Origin: Aureococcus anophagefferens
Lineage: Eukaryota; Sar; Pelagophyceae; Pelagomonadales; Pelagomonadaceae
DNA: 64,000 nt
Assembly: GCF_000186865.1 (NCBI RefSeq)
Contig: NW_008705574.1
Coordinates: forward strand, 320,282 to 384,281
Direction: 5' to 3'
Part shown: in pieces, positions 28,068 to 36,524 of the stretch
How the letters are laid out: each line of letters starts with the position of its first letter
How positions within the stretch are numbered: the first letter of the stretch is position 1
The notes under the pieces: model-generated
The model's database searches: none
What the model was told of the DNA's origin: nothing
What the model saw: the letters and a program-made list of their open reading frames with translations, nothing else
Program-made: the position numbers and the translations under genes

Positions 28068-29449
28068 ATGTACAGCATGCGCGCGATCCTCGCGCTCGCC
28101 GTCGGCGCCGCGGCCTTCGGCAGCAGCTCCAGCGCCACCTCCTCCGAGGACCTCGAGAGCATCGAGGCGACGCTGGACCACGTCGAGAAGATGGTGCGAT
28201 CCCGCGTCCAAACGCTGCCCCGCACACCCGCCTCGCAGCCCCTCCACACTGCGCCTCGCAGGTCTACAACCACACCTACACGCCGTCCGCGCCCATCGGC
28301 ACCACGACGCTCGGGCACGGCGTCGACCCGGACGACTACTCGACCTTGGACGACTACCAACTGCCCATGCGCCGCCGCCTCGAAGACGGGGAGAGCCTCG
28401 GCGTGCTCGGCCTGGGCTCGGGCGACTTGAACTTGTTCGAGCGCGCGGGCTTCGTCGTGCCGTTCGACTGGGAGTGCCAGACCGGCACGAGCGGCGGCGT
28501 GTACCCGTGCCCGAACGGCATCCCTTCGACGTGCCGCGCGAACACGGGCGGCGTGTCGTCGGTGTGCGCCAAGTGCTACTGCGAGGTCGGGAGCCACACG
28601 TGCTGCCCGTACTACAGCGAGAACAACACGTACTCGGAAGACGGCTACTGGTACGGGGGCTTCGAGTGCCCGTCGGCGCTCCTCAGCGGCGGCGAGCTCG
28701 TGACGGACTCGGCGGTCAACTACTGCGAGGTCGGCGACGCCGTCTCCGCGCTCTACGACGACGGCGAGTCCTACTCCGCGAATGTCACCGAGGTGACGGG
28801 CAGCGACATCACGGTCACGTACTCGGACGACGACACGTCGACCTACGACCTCACGGAGTCCGGCAACGTGGTGCAGACCGCGAGCGGCGCGGACTGCGTC
28901 ACGACCTGCGACTCGTCGACGCTCGACACGGAGGTCTGGGGCAACCAGTGGTGGAACGACCCCTACGTGACGACGTCGTACATCAACTTCAAGGTGACGC
29001 GCTACGAGATGGCGGACGCGTTCGGCGTCGAGTTCTACTCGACGGAGGGCGACACGCTCAAGGTCTTCTCGACGGGCGACGTGCACTTCAAGCCGGACAA
29101 CGCGGAGCGCACGGTGTACATCAACGAGCAGGTCGAGTACGAGTACGAGACCGACATCGACCGCCGCCTCTCGACGGCCGAGGCCGTGCTCGGAGACATC
29201 GACCTCACGCTGCCCATCGACCACGCGCGGCTCGTCGAGGCGCGGTACCGCCACAGCAACACGCGCGGCGGCTCCCAGAAGCCCGCGACCGCCTCGGAGG
29301 TCCCGAGCCCGAAGGGCGAGCCCGCCGCGCTGAAAGACGCGCGCGTCAAGAAGGCCCGGCGTCGCCTCGGCCGCCGCGGCAGCTTCATCTCCACCGTGGG
29401 GTCGTTCTCGATTAGCGGCAACAGCAACCGGTCGGGCAACGACAGATAA
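28068..29449 (+). CDS. Secreted cysteine-rich protein with Tudor-like segment
   Basis: Exons 28068-28193 and 28262-29449 join in phase 0 across a 68-bp GT-AG intron, giving 437 residues. The signal peptide is M-R-A-I-L-A-L-A-V-G-A-A-A-F-G. After a short acidic/helical part comes a Cys-rich block (C-P-N-G-I-P-S-T-C, C-A-K-C-Y-C-E-V-G, C-C-P-Y-Y). Next is a segment with the SH3-barrel pattern of Tudor domains (V-G-D-A-V-S-A-L-Y-D-D-G-E-S-Y, then I-T-V-T-Y-S-D-D-D-T-S-T-Y). Several N-glycosylation sites and a basic C-terminal tail follow. Tudor-like folds are rare in secreted proteins, so a metal or wall-binding role is only a guess. The 240 bp upstream hold no other gene. Part of its 3' end (29366-29443) is copied at 32711-32783. 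Confidence 0.75.
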
Positions 29450-29645
29450 AATCATCCCCGGACCAATAAGAAACTTTGATTGGATGCTCGGATCGCCACC
29501 GTGTCGCTGCCGGCGGGGCACGTTACCTGCCGACGGCGTATTCCAACACGAGTATCGCGCACGATGGAGCCGGGCGTGCTCGCTTACTCCGGGGCGACGC
29601 GGCGCCACGCCTCCGCGCGCGCTCTCGCGCGACGTCGTGGCCCGC

Positions 29646-30449
29646 TCACGCGGCGGCCGCGGCCGCGGGCGCCTCCGCGAGGAACTCGAGGGACAGCTTC
29701 GTGACGTCGGGGATGACGACGTCGGCGCCGGCGTCGAAGAGCGTCGCCGCGTCGTCGGCGCCGGAGAGGACGCCGACGTTCTGCACCGCGTGCGCCGCGA
29801 TGCCCTCGCCCATGTCGCGGACCGTGTCGCCGACCTTGACGACGCCCGTCTCGACGTTGCACTGGTTCATGAGGTTGAAGACCATGAAGGGCGACGGCCG
29901 CGCGCGCGTGACGTCGGCGGCGCAGCACCAGGCGTCGACCATGGACTTGAGCTCGAGCTTCTCGAGCAAGGCCTCCTGGAGCCGCGTCGGGTAGCCCGTG
30001 TTCAGGCCGACCTTGACGCCGGACGCCCGCAGGTTCGCGAGGAAGTCGGGCAGATCCGGGCTGATGAGCGCCACGGGCGAGTCGGGGGCGAGGTAGCGCT
30101 CCTCGAGCTTGACGAGGAAGAGCGCGTCGATGTCCGCGGCCATCGCGAGGCGCTGCGCCTCGTCGGCGATCTCGCGCTGGACGAAGTTCGCCGTGACCTC
30201 CGTCTTGTCCGCGCCGTGCCAGGGGTGCATCTCCGCCTCCGTGACGCCCAGGCCTTTCTCGACCATGCAGTCGAGGAGCGTCGAGTAGACGAGGCCCTCC
30301 TCCATGACCGTCGTGCCGGCCATGTCGCAGACGAGGAGCTTGGCGTCCTTGTGGAGGGCCGCGCCCTCCGTGGCCGTGCTCAGGGCCGCGGCGGAGGAAG
30401 TGCGGAGGCAGGCGCGGGCGACGGTGCGGCTAGCGGCGATCATGGACAT
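29646..30449 (-). CDS. Phosphonatase-like HAD hydrolase (phosphonoacetaldehyde hydrolase-like), mitochondrial-type presequence
   Basis: 267 residues from the ATG at 30449. The N-terminus is Arg/Ser/Ala-rich without acids (M-S-M-I-A-A-S-R-T-V-A-R), a mitochondrial-type presequence. The HAD core opens with L-L-V-C-D-M-A-G-T-T-V (nucleophile D42). The cap carries a Lys in H-G-A-D-K82-T-E-V, where PhnX has its Schiff-base Lys. Later motifs are G-L-N-T-G-Y-P-T (Thr of motif II), an Arg/Pro-rich motif III region and K-V-G-D-T-V-R-D-M-G-E-G (motif IV). This matches the phosphonatase-like HAD group related to PhnX, which cleaves phosphonoacetaldehyde to acetaldehyde and phosphate. The divergent neighbour makes that substrate. 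The exact activity is inferred from family and context. Confidence 0.85.
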   Translation of the reverse strand: MSMIAASRTVARACLRTSSAAALSTATEGAALHKDAKLLVCDMAGTTVMEEGLVYSTLLDCMVEKGLGVTEAEMHPWHGADKTEVTANFVQREIADEAQRLAMAADIDALFLVKLEERYLAPDSPVALISPDLPDFLANLRASGVKVGLNTGYPTRLQEALLEKLELKSMVDAWCCAADVTRARPSPFMVFNLMNQCNVETGVVKVGDTVRDMGEGIAAHAVQNVGVLSGADDAATLFDAGADVVIPDVTKLSLEFLAEAPAAAAAA

Positions 30450-30588
30450 GGTGGTAATTCTGGGCTGCCTGTGTTTCGAGTTGTGTCGAGTGGAAGTTTT
30501 TATCGCGGATCGACGACGTGGCTTCAAAGAATCTTTCAAGACGGTGATTACGGTACACGTTGCACCTTGGGCGATTCCCAGACCGACG
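30450..30588. promoter_or_regulatory. 139-bp bidirectional promoter of the phosphonate pair
   Basis: Sits between the divergent phosphonatase-like and 2-AEP transaminase starts. It is more AT-rich than its flanks, for example gtttcgagttgtgtcgagtg and gaagtttttatcgcgg. It could drive both genes together, for instance under phosphate limitation, but no specific site can be identified. Confidence 0.5.
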
Positions 30589-31875
30589 ATGATGCCCGTC
30601 CAGCTCCGCGCGGCGCTCCGCGCGCTCAGGTCGCAGCCCGCGACGTGCGGCCTCGCGTCCGTCGCCGGGCGCGAGCCGCTGCTCTTCACGCCGGGCCCGC
30701 TGACGACGTCCATCTCCGTGAAGCAGGCCATGCTCCGGGACCTGGGCTCCCGCGACCCCCAGTTCATCGAGCTCGTGCGCAGCGTGCGGTCCGAGCTCCT
30801 GACCCTGGCGGACACGTCGCAGGAGGCGGGCTACGAGTGCGTGCTCGTGCCCGGGTCGGGCACGACGACCGTCGAGTCCGTCGTGAGCTCCGTGATCCCA
30901 CCCGGCGGCCGGCTGCTCGTCGTGTCGAACGGCGCCTACGGCGACCGCATCGCGACGATGTGCGCCTACCACGGCATCGCCCACGACGTGCTCCGGTCCC
31001 ACGAGGCGCGCGCCGTGAGCCCCGCGGCCGTCGCGGCGCACCTCGCGGCGAAGCCCGCGGGTTACTACGGCCACGTCGCGATGATCCACCACGAGACGAC
31101 CGCGGGCACGCTCAACGACGTCGACGCCGTCGGCAAGCTGCTCCACGCCCACGACCCCGAGCTCACCTTCATCGTCGACTCCATGTCCGGCTTCGGCTGC
31201 TACGCGGTCGATCTCGAAGGGTCGCACGTCGACTACGTCGTGTCGTCCGCGAACAAGAACATCGAGGGCGTGCCGGGCTTCGGCTTCGCCATCGCCAAGC
31301 GCGACAAGCTCCTCAGCCAGGGCGTCCACGCGCGCGCGCTGTCCCTGGACCTGCTCAAGCAGTGGGAGGGCCTCGAGGGCAACGGCCAGTTCCGCTTCAC
31401 GCCGCCGGTCCAGTCGCTCATGGCCTTCAAGCAGGCCCTCGCGGAGATGTTCGCCGAGGGCGGCGTCGCCGGCCGCCGCGCGCGCTACGAGGCCAACGCC
31501 GCGGCGCTCGTCGCCGGCATGCGCGCGCTCGGCTTCGAGCGCTACGTCGCCGGCGGCGCGGCGGGCGACGACGTCGCGGCGCCGGGGGAGGCGCCGGCCC
31601 AGGGCTGCATCATCCACACCTACCTCTTCCCCGACGACCCCAACTTCGACTTCCCCAAGTTCTACGACCGCCTCGCGGAGCTCGGCATCGTCATCTACCC
31701 GGGCAAGCTCACGGAGGCGGACTGCTTCCGCGTCGGCTCCATCGGCCGCATGTTCGAGCGCGACATGGTCCACCTCACGTCTTCCGTCAAGATCGCCCTC
31801 GAGGAGCAGGGCGTCGCGCTGCCCGTGGCCCAGATCGACGCGCCACTGCCGGAGCCGACGCGCGTCGCCGCGTGA
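30589..31875 (+). CDS. phnW: 2-aminoethylphosphonate--pyruvate transaminase (PhnW-like)
   Basis: 428 residues from the ATG at 30589 (a second ATG follows at once). A basic presequence without acids (M-M-P-V-Q-L-R-A-A-L-R-A-L-R) suggests mitochondria. The class V aminotransferase body starts L-L-F-T-P-G-P-L-T-T-S and has G-S-G-T-T-T-V-E-S-V, I-V-D-S-M-S-G-F-G and the PLP lysine K223 in S-S-A-N-K-N-I-E-G-V-P-G-F, all close to bacterial PhnW. The enzyme turns 2-aminoethylphosphonate and pyruvate into phosphonoacetaldehyde and alanine, the first step of ciliatine use. The product is the substrate of the adjacent PhnX-like hydrolase. There is no intron, but GC3 and codon use match the genome. Confidence 0.92.
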   Translation: MMPVQLRAALRALRSQPATCGLASVAGREPLLFTPGPLTTSISVKQAMLRDLGSRDPQFIELVRSVRSELLTLADTSQEAGYECVLVPGSGTTTVESVVSSVIPPGGRLLVVSNGAYGDRIATMCAYHGIAHDVLRSHEARAVSPAAVAAHLAAKPAGYYGHVAMIHHETTAGTLNDVDAVGKLLHAHDPELTFIVDSMSGFGCYAVDLEGSHVDYVVSSANKNIEGVPGFGFAIAKRDKLLSQGVHARALSLDLLKQWEGLEGNGQFRFTPPVQSLMAFKQALAEMFAEGGVAGRRARYEANAAALVAGMRALGFERYVAGGAAGDDVAAPGEAPAQGCIIHTYLFPDDPNFDFPKFYDRLAELGIVIYPGKLTEADCFRVGSIGRMFERDMVHLTSSVKIALEEQGVALPVAQIDAPLPEPTRVAA

Positions 31876-32251
31876 GCGCGCGGCGTCAAGATTACGCACC
31901 TACTAGTAGTTTGCGTCGCCGGCGTGGTGGACCCCGCAGAATAGTCCGGGATGACTCGAGACAACAACAGAAATTACGCGACGGCGCGCGGCAGTCGCGC
32001 GCGTCCGACGGCCTCCGCGGTGATCGCGCGGCGCGACGATGCCGGGGGCACGGGCGAGTGCCGGGGGACGTCGCGTCGCCGCCGAGCGCGTCGCGGCGGC
32101 GCGGCGCGCCGATGCCGGGGCGCGGGCTGAGGCGCGCCGCGGCGCTCTGAGCGCTTCGCGGCGCCGCGCGGTCGCCGGCCGCGGCCGCGCGGCGCCGAGC
32201 CCGACCATGTGTGCGGCGCGCGGCGCCGCGCGCGCCGCCGACACACGCCGC
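31876..32251. other. 376-bp region without a clear gene
   Basis: Lies between the PhnW stop and the stop of the small basic gene on the other strand. Open frames here are Arg/Ala shadows. It holds short CG-rich repeats (gatgccgggg, cgccgcgg variants). Presumably 3' UTRs. Confidence 0.6.
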
Positions 32252-32440
32252 TCACTTGGCGGCCTTCGCGCCGCCGTCGCGCACCGCCGCCTTGGGCGCC
32301 TTGGGCTGTCGCGCCTCGGCGGACGTGTACGTCGTCGCGTCCTTCTTCGGCCGCTTCTCCACAACAAGACTGCGCCGTCGCACGTTCTTCTTGTGCGTCT
32401 GGAAGTTGCCGATGCGGTTCACCTTGGCTGACTTGCCCAT
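32252..32440 (-). CDS. Small basic protein, unknown
   Basis: 62 residues, from an ATG at 32440 to a TGA at 32252. The first half is very basic (M-G-K-S-A-K-V-N-R-I-G-N-F, H-K-K-N-V-R-R-R, K-R-P-K-K) and the rest is Ala/Lys-rich. The composition recalls small ribosome-biogenesis or nucleolar proteins, but I cannot name a family. The frame is open further upstream (to 32611), but only by running into a copied fragment of another gene. Normal use of codons and a sensible start make it more likely real than not. Its promoter would overlap the copied tail at 32543-32608. Confidence 0.5.
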   Translation of the reverse strand: MGKSAKVNRIGNFQTHKKNVRRRSLVVEKRPKKDATTYTSAEARQPKAPKAAVRDGGAKAAK

Positions 32441-32542
32441 TTTCGAGGTCTCTCTGCGCGGCAGCTCGAAGAGCTCGCCCGATGAGCTCGTTGCACTGAA
32501 GTTGTCCTTCAACACTGAAAAGTCCTCCGGTCCGGATCCCAG

Positions 32543-32608
32543 AGGAGCCCCGGCGGCGGCGCGCCGCAGCGCGCGTCGAGGTCGCGGTCGGCCTTGCGGA
32601 GGAACTTG
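32543..32608 (-). pseudogene. Copied fragment of glycosyltransferase 3' end
   Basis: 66 bp identical, in inverse orientation, to 27746-27811 inside the last exon of the glycosyltransferase gene (encoding K-F-L-R-K-A-D-R-D-L-D-A and on). No start, no continuation of the gene on either side. Perfect identity means either a recent copy or an assembly artefact. Confidence 0.9.
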
Positions 32609-32710
32609 CAAGGCGGCGCGGGGCCTTCCGCCGCTTCCCGGCCGACTTCCCGGGCGCGCCCCGCGTCTCCGGGGGAGGAGGCCAGGACGGTACTAGGCTG
32701 GGTGATTAGT

Positions 32711-32783
32711 CGTTGCCCGACCGGTTGCTGCCGCTGATCGAGAACGACCCCACGGTGGAGATGAAGCTGCCGCGGCGGCCGAG
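32711..32783 (-). pseudogene. Copied fragment of the secreted Tudor-like gene 3' end
   Basis: About 73 bp matching 29366-29443 (end of the gene at 28068-29449) in inverse orientation, with one substitution and a 3-bp deletion by eye. It lies 100 bp from the other copied fragment, but in the opposite order to the source genes, so two events or a rearranged copy are needed. Confidence 0.85.
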
Positions 32784-32793
32784 TCGACGCCGT

Positions 32794-32819
32794 GTAATAA
32801 CCACCTAGGTGGTTATTAC
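32794..32819. repeat. Perfect 26-bp palindrome
   Basis: Every base from 32794 to 32819 pairs around the central cctagg (arms gtaataaccacct and its complement). It is AT-rich compared with its surroundings and adjoins the copied gene tail. It could form a cruciform or mark a fold-back junction. Confidence 0.9.
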
Positions 32820-32927
32820 CACTTACCAATCGACGGACCAAGTTGCAGTGAAATGTATCGCTCGGCTTTCGCTCGAGACGATGTGGTTGGCCGGCGGCGC
32901 GGGGCTGCGTCCGGGGTTCGGGGGGGG

Positions 32928-33004
32928 CGAACATGCTACACTCTTTCGGCTGCCGGCCGGAATCGGGGCGACGAGCGCGCGGTCTGAAAAGTGTAGCATG
33001 TTCG
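32928..33004. mobile_element. 77-bp foldback (MITE-like) element
   Basis: Ends cgaacatgctacac and gtgtagcatgttcg are exact 14-bp inverted repeats. The match extends to 17 of 18 (cgaacatgctacactctt against cgaacatgctacactttt). About 41 bp lie between. No coding capacity and no clear target duplication. It may be a small non-autonomous transposon remnant or an RNA hairpin. Confidence 0.6.
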
Positions 33005-33403
33005 AGCACCCAGAACCTCGCCGCGGGGACCGCCTTGCGCGCGGGGGAGAGAGAGGGAAAAATGAAGGGAGGATCAAAGGGGAGGGCTAGGGTAATGGAG
33101 CGAGGAGCGAGAGCACGATCGGGAGGATCGGCCCAGTGCCCCATACCACGCCTAAGCCAGCGGCCAGGACGCGCGACAGCCACGCGGAGCGCAAAAGCTC
33201 GCTGAAGAACTGCCGCGAGCTCTGGAGCGGGTGTTGTTGAGACGCTCCTTTCCTGTCGTCGCGGGAAGCCCGCACCGCCGGCCCCGCACCCGCCGCGCGG
33301 CCCCCGCACCGACGCCGGGGGCGCGCCCCGTCGTCGGTCCGCGCGGAGGAAGGCGCGACACCCGTCGAGGAGGCCGCGCGGCGCGCCGCCGCCGGGGAGG
33401 CCG

Positions 33404-34988
33404 ATGCGCGCCCGGTCCTACATCGAGCAGTTCAAGGCCATCCTCGAGGGCGGCGTCGGCGTCCTCAAGGTCGTCGAGGACCGGCGCGCGGGGAAGGTGA
33501 AGAAGCGGCCCCGCATCCTGACCCTGGCCGGCAGCGGCAAGGGCGAGCACCGCGCGCTCGCGCTGACCCGGCCTCGCACCGCGCGCGAGCACGGCAAGTT
33601 CCGGTCCTGGCGCGGCGGCGCGTGGTGGGAGCGCGTCGCCGCCTCCGGCGCGGGCGCGCGGGGCAGCCGCGCCGTCGCGTCCTACGTGGCCCGGGGCGTG
33701 CTGAGCACGAAGAGCCTCATCAAGCGCGGCTCGAAGAAGATGATGCTCACGCTCGGCGGCGACCGGAAGCGCCTGCGGAACCGCGCGGAGCCGCCGCCGG
33801 CGCCGGGCGACGCCGCGGGCCTCGCGGCGGCGCGGGCGACGCGGTCCGGCGCGTCCTGGTCCATCCGGCTCACGGAGCTCTGCGAGGTCGTCGAGGAGCG
33901 CGTCGGCGGCGACAACGACGACATCCTCATGGACGGCACGGGGCTCGTGGTGAAGCGGCGCCGGAAGAAGAAGACGATGCGCCTCATCCTCGTGAGCTCG
34001 GACGCGCGCAAGCCGCCGACGGTCCTCGAGTGCCTCACGCTCCACGTGCACTCGTACCTGCTCGCGGGCCTCACGCTCGTCGTCCTCGAGTCGCAGAACA
34101 CGACGCCCAAGGCCGGGTCCTGGACCGTGCCCGACGTGCCCCCGGAGCTGAAGCCGCAGCTGGCCCACGCGGCGCCGACGGTCGCGCCCCTCGCGGGCAA
34201 GGAGCTCGAGCGGTTCTCGCGCGCGCTCGTGTCCGCCTGTGTGGAAATCAAATCTTCAACCCGACTTCAATGTGCGCGTATGCGACCGTTTCGACGCGAG
34301 CTCTTCTTCTATGCTTCGAGAGCTCGACGAAAGCAATCGATGCGTCCAAAAATCAGCCGAATCGACGTCGATTTGATCGAGATAGAGAGTTCTGAAGTTT
34401 GGTGGGGACCCCCCAAACCAGCGGTTGATTTCCACACAGGTGTCCGGGATCCGGCTCCGGAAGCACGCGGCGGGCTTCGGCGCGAACCTGACGCCGCCGC
34501 GGCGCCGCGTCGTCTTCAGCGACGTCGCCTGCGCCTGGCTCGGCTGGCGCCGCATCGACGGCCTCGCGGACCCGCGGAAGCGGCTCCCGTTCTCGGGGCT
34601 CCGGTCCGTCGCGGGCCCGGGCGCGGGCAAGGGCCGGCCCCACTCCTTCAGCCTGCTCTTCGCGGGCGACATGGAGGTCTGCCTCGAGGCCTACAACGAC
34701 GAGGACGCGGCCTTCTACGTCGCGGGCTTCCTCGCGCTCGCGCGCAGGAACGCGGCGGCGGCCGCGGCGCCGCCGGCCGCGCCGCCGGTCTTCTTCTCCC
34801 AGGAGCCCGCGCCGCCGCCGCCGGAGCCGGCGCACCGCGCCCCGGAGGAGCCCACCCCGCCGCCGCCGCCGGAGGAGCCCGTCTTCTACGCCGAGGAGAA
34901 GTCCGAGGAGCCGCCCGAGGAGCCGAACGACGACCCGCCGGCGAAGCTCGCGGCGTCGAGGATCGAGGGGTCCGCCGTGGAACTCTAG
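33404..34988 (+). CDS. Hypothetical protein with Pro/Glu-rich tail, introner-interrupted
   Basis: Exon 1 is 33404-34228 and exon 2 is 34440-34988 (457 residues, phase 0). Excising the introner with one duplication gives R-A-L-V-S-G-I-R-L-R-K. I do not recognise the family. Residues 1-370 look globular: K-K-R-P-R-I-L-T-L-A-G, S-W-S-I-R-L-T-E-L-C-E-V-V-E-E-R-V, M-R-L-I-L-V-S-S-D. Later blocks S-F-S-L-L-F-A-G and A-F-Y-V-A-G-F-L-A-L may form PH-like folds, but that is only an impression. The last 80 residues are Pro/Glu-rich. No signal peptide or membrane span. Upstream ATGs would lie in the gene-poor region, so 33404 is the best start. Confidence 0.7.
34229..34447 (+). mobile_element. Introner element (family 1, copy 2)
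   Basis: The body is 34237-34439 (203 bp), with direct repeats gtgtccgc and gtgtccgg (7 of 8 match). Donor GT is the start of the first repeat and acceptor AG the last two bases of the element. Inverted ends ctgtgtggaaatcaa at both sides. Core tccaaaaatcagccgaa at about 34346. Same length as the copy at 19838-20040 and about 85-90% identical by eye, but here in the other orientation relative to the host gene. Confidence 0.92.
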
Positions 34989-35142
34989 CCCCGCCGCCGC
35001 GGCCCCGGCCGCTAAATTCGCCCATTTTGATCCGCACACGCGTGCGCGCGTCACGAGACGTGTCACGAGTGAAGCCACGAGTCCCATCGGCGTCCCTCAC
35101 CACGGGCTTCACCTAAAACATTGCAGACGGTTGGGGGGCAGC

Positions 35143-36495
35143 ATGGAGCGTGCATTCATCCGCGCGGCCGTGGTGGTCGCCGCGGCGCTCGCCCTCGACC
35201 CGTCGACCTGCGTGGAGCCCTGCCCCATGGCGCCGGGCGAGGCGCGTCGCATCATGGACCACCAGGCGCAGGTGAGCGCGCGCCTCGTGGCGAAGATCCC
35301 CAAGCGGCGCCTGCGGAAGCTGAAGAAGGAGCACGACTACAACCTGCGGCGCACGGGCGAGTTCCACGACGGCTACGTCGCGTCGCGCATCCTCGCCTGG
35401 GCCGTCGGCGCGCCGCGCGCCGCCGAGGGCGGCGACATCCTGGAGATCGGCGCGTCGACGGGCGCGGGGTCGACGTCGATCCTCGCGCGCGCGCTCAAGG
35501 ACGAGATCCTGAAGAGGCAGAGCCCCGACGGCCGGCGGCTCTTGAGTCTGGAGGTGCGCGCGGAGCGCTTCCTCATGGGCGAGGAGCACCGCATCGCGAA
35601 GCAGTGGCCCTCGAGCATCATGCTCGCGTCGACGATCGGGCCCGACGAGTTCCCGGAAACCCACGACCCGAAGCGGCCCGACTCCAAGGAGTGGCTCGCC
35701 CACGAGAGGTTCGCCGCGACGACCCACGAGGTCGGCGTCCTCGGCGCGCTCTGCGCCTCCCGGCGCTTCGGCGTCATGAACGTCGACGGCGGCGCGTTCA
35801 CGGGCTGGGCGGAATGGGAGATCATCCGGTCCCACTGCGGCCACGTGCGCTGGGTCGCCCTCGACGACACGGACTTCAAGACGACCATGATGCTCGACTA
35901 CGCGCGCGCCCACCCCGACGAGTGGGAGATCGTCTACGAGGAGGCCGTCGCGCAAAAAATCGTCAAGGGCGACCTCGTCAAGCACCAGGACCGGGGGCGG
36001 CGGGCCACGGCCGGCGAGTTCAAGGCCGAGCTCGACGCCCTCGTGTCGAGCCACGCGGGCCACCAGCACCTCTTCCGCAACTTCGCGCTGCTGAGGAACC
36101 GCGCGGCGTTCGCCGTCAGGCCCGCCGCGCCGCCGCCGCCGCCGCCGGTCGCGCCGCCGCCGGAGCCGGAGCCCGCGGCGCCGGAGGCGCCCGAGGCGGA
36201 CCCGGAACGGGACCCGGAACCGGCGGACCCGGAACCGGCGGACCCGGAGGAGGAGGTGCCGTGGGAGACGCTGGCCGTCGTCGCCGCGGCGGCGCTGACG
36301 TTCGTCGCGGGCCGCGCGTCCGCGCGGCGCCGCGCCGCCGCGGCGCCGGCCGACGCGCCGCCGCCGCCGCCGCCGCGGCCCGCGCCGCCCGTCGCCGCCG
36401 ACGAGGCGCTCAACCCCTTCGCCGCCGCGCGGCCCCAGGACGGCGGCCGCGCGGGCCGGCGCAAGCGGCGGGACACGTCGTCCCTCGACGTCTAG
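35143..36495 (+). CDS. Methyltransferase-like protein with C-terminal membrane segment
   Basis: 450 residues from the ATG at 35143. A hydrophobic start (A-F-I-R-A-A-V-V-V-A-A-A-L-A-L) looks like a signal peptide. The core has a Rossmann-type SAM-binding motif (D-I-L-E-I-G-A-S-T-G-A-G-S-T-S-I-L-A) and a later F-G-V-M-N-V-D-G-G-A, the layout of class I MTase_24-like proteins. After about residue 330 come Pro-rich runs with a P-A-D-P-E repeat, a transmembrane segment (L-A-V-V-A-A-A-A-L-T-F-V-A-G) and a basic, Pro-rich tail. The substrate is unknown. Its stop is 29 bp from the convergent gene's stop. Confidence 0.65.
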   Translation: MERAFIRAAVVVAAALALDPSTCVEPCPMAPGEARRIMDHQAQVSARLVAKIPKRRLRKLKKEHDYNLRRTGEFHDGYVASRILAWAVGAPRAAEGGDILEIGASTGAGSTSILARALKDEILKRQSPDGRRLLSLEVRAERFLMGEEHRIAKQWPSSIMLASTIGPDEFPETHDPKRPDSKEWLAHERFAATTHEVGVLGALCASRRFGVMNVDGGAFTGWAEWEIIRSHCGHVRWVALDDTDFKTTMMLDYARAHPDEWEIVYEEAVAQKIVKGDLVKHQDRGRRATAGEFKAELDALVSSHAGHQHLFRNFALLRNRAAFAVRPAAPPPPPPVAPPPEPEPAAPEAPEADPERDPEPADPEPADPEEEVPWETLAVVAAAALTFVAGRASARRRAAAAPADAPPPPPPRPAPPVAADEALNPFAAARPQDGGRAGRRKRRDTSSLDV

Positions 36496-36524
36496 GGCCC
36501 CGCCACGGGCACTCGCGCTCGAAC

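Larger units (their letters stand above)
32441..33403. other. 963-bp gene-poor mosaic region
   Basis: No gene I can support between the small basic gene and the gene at 33404. It contains two copied 3' fragments of upstream genes, a perfect 26-bp palindrome and a 77-bp foldback element (listed separately). Long minus-strand frames here run through these pieces and look accidental. Confidence 0.7.

Noticed and set aside
29646..31875. Bacterial contamination at the phosphonate genes
   Set aside because: Organelle-type presequences, codon use and direct continuity with intron-containing genes argue for a native locus.
32509..33309. 266-residue minus-strand frame
   Set aside because: Passes through both copied gene tails, the palindrome and the foldback element in frames unrelated to the source proteins.
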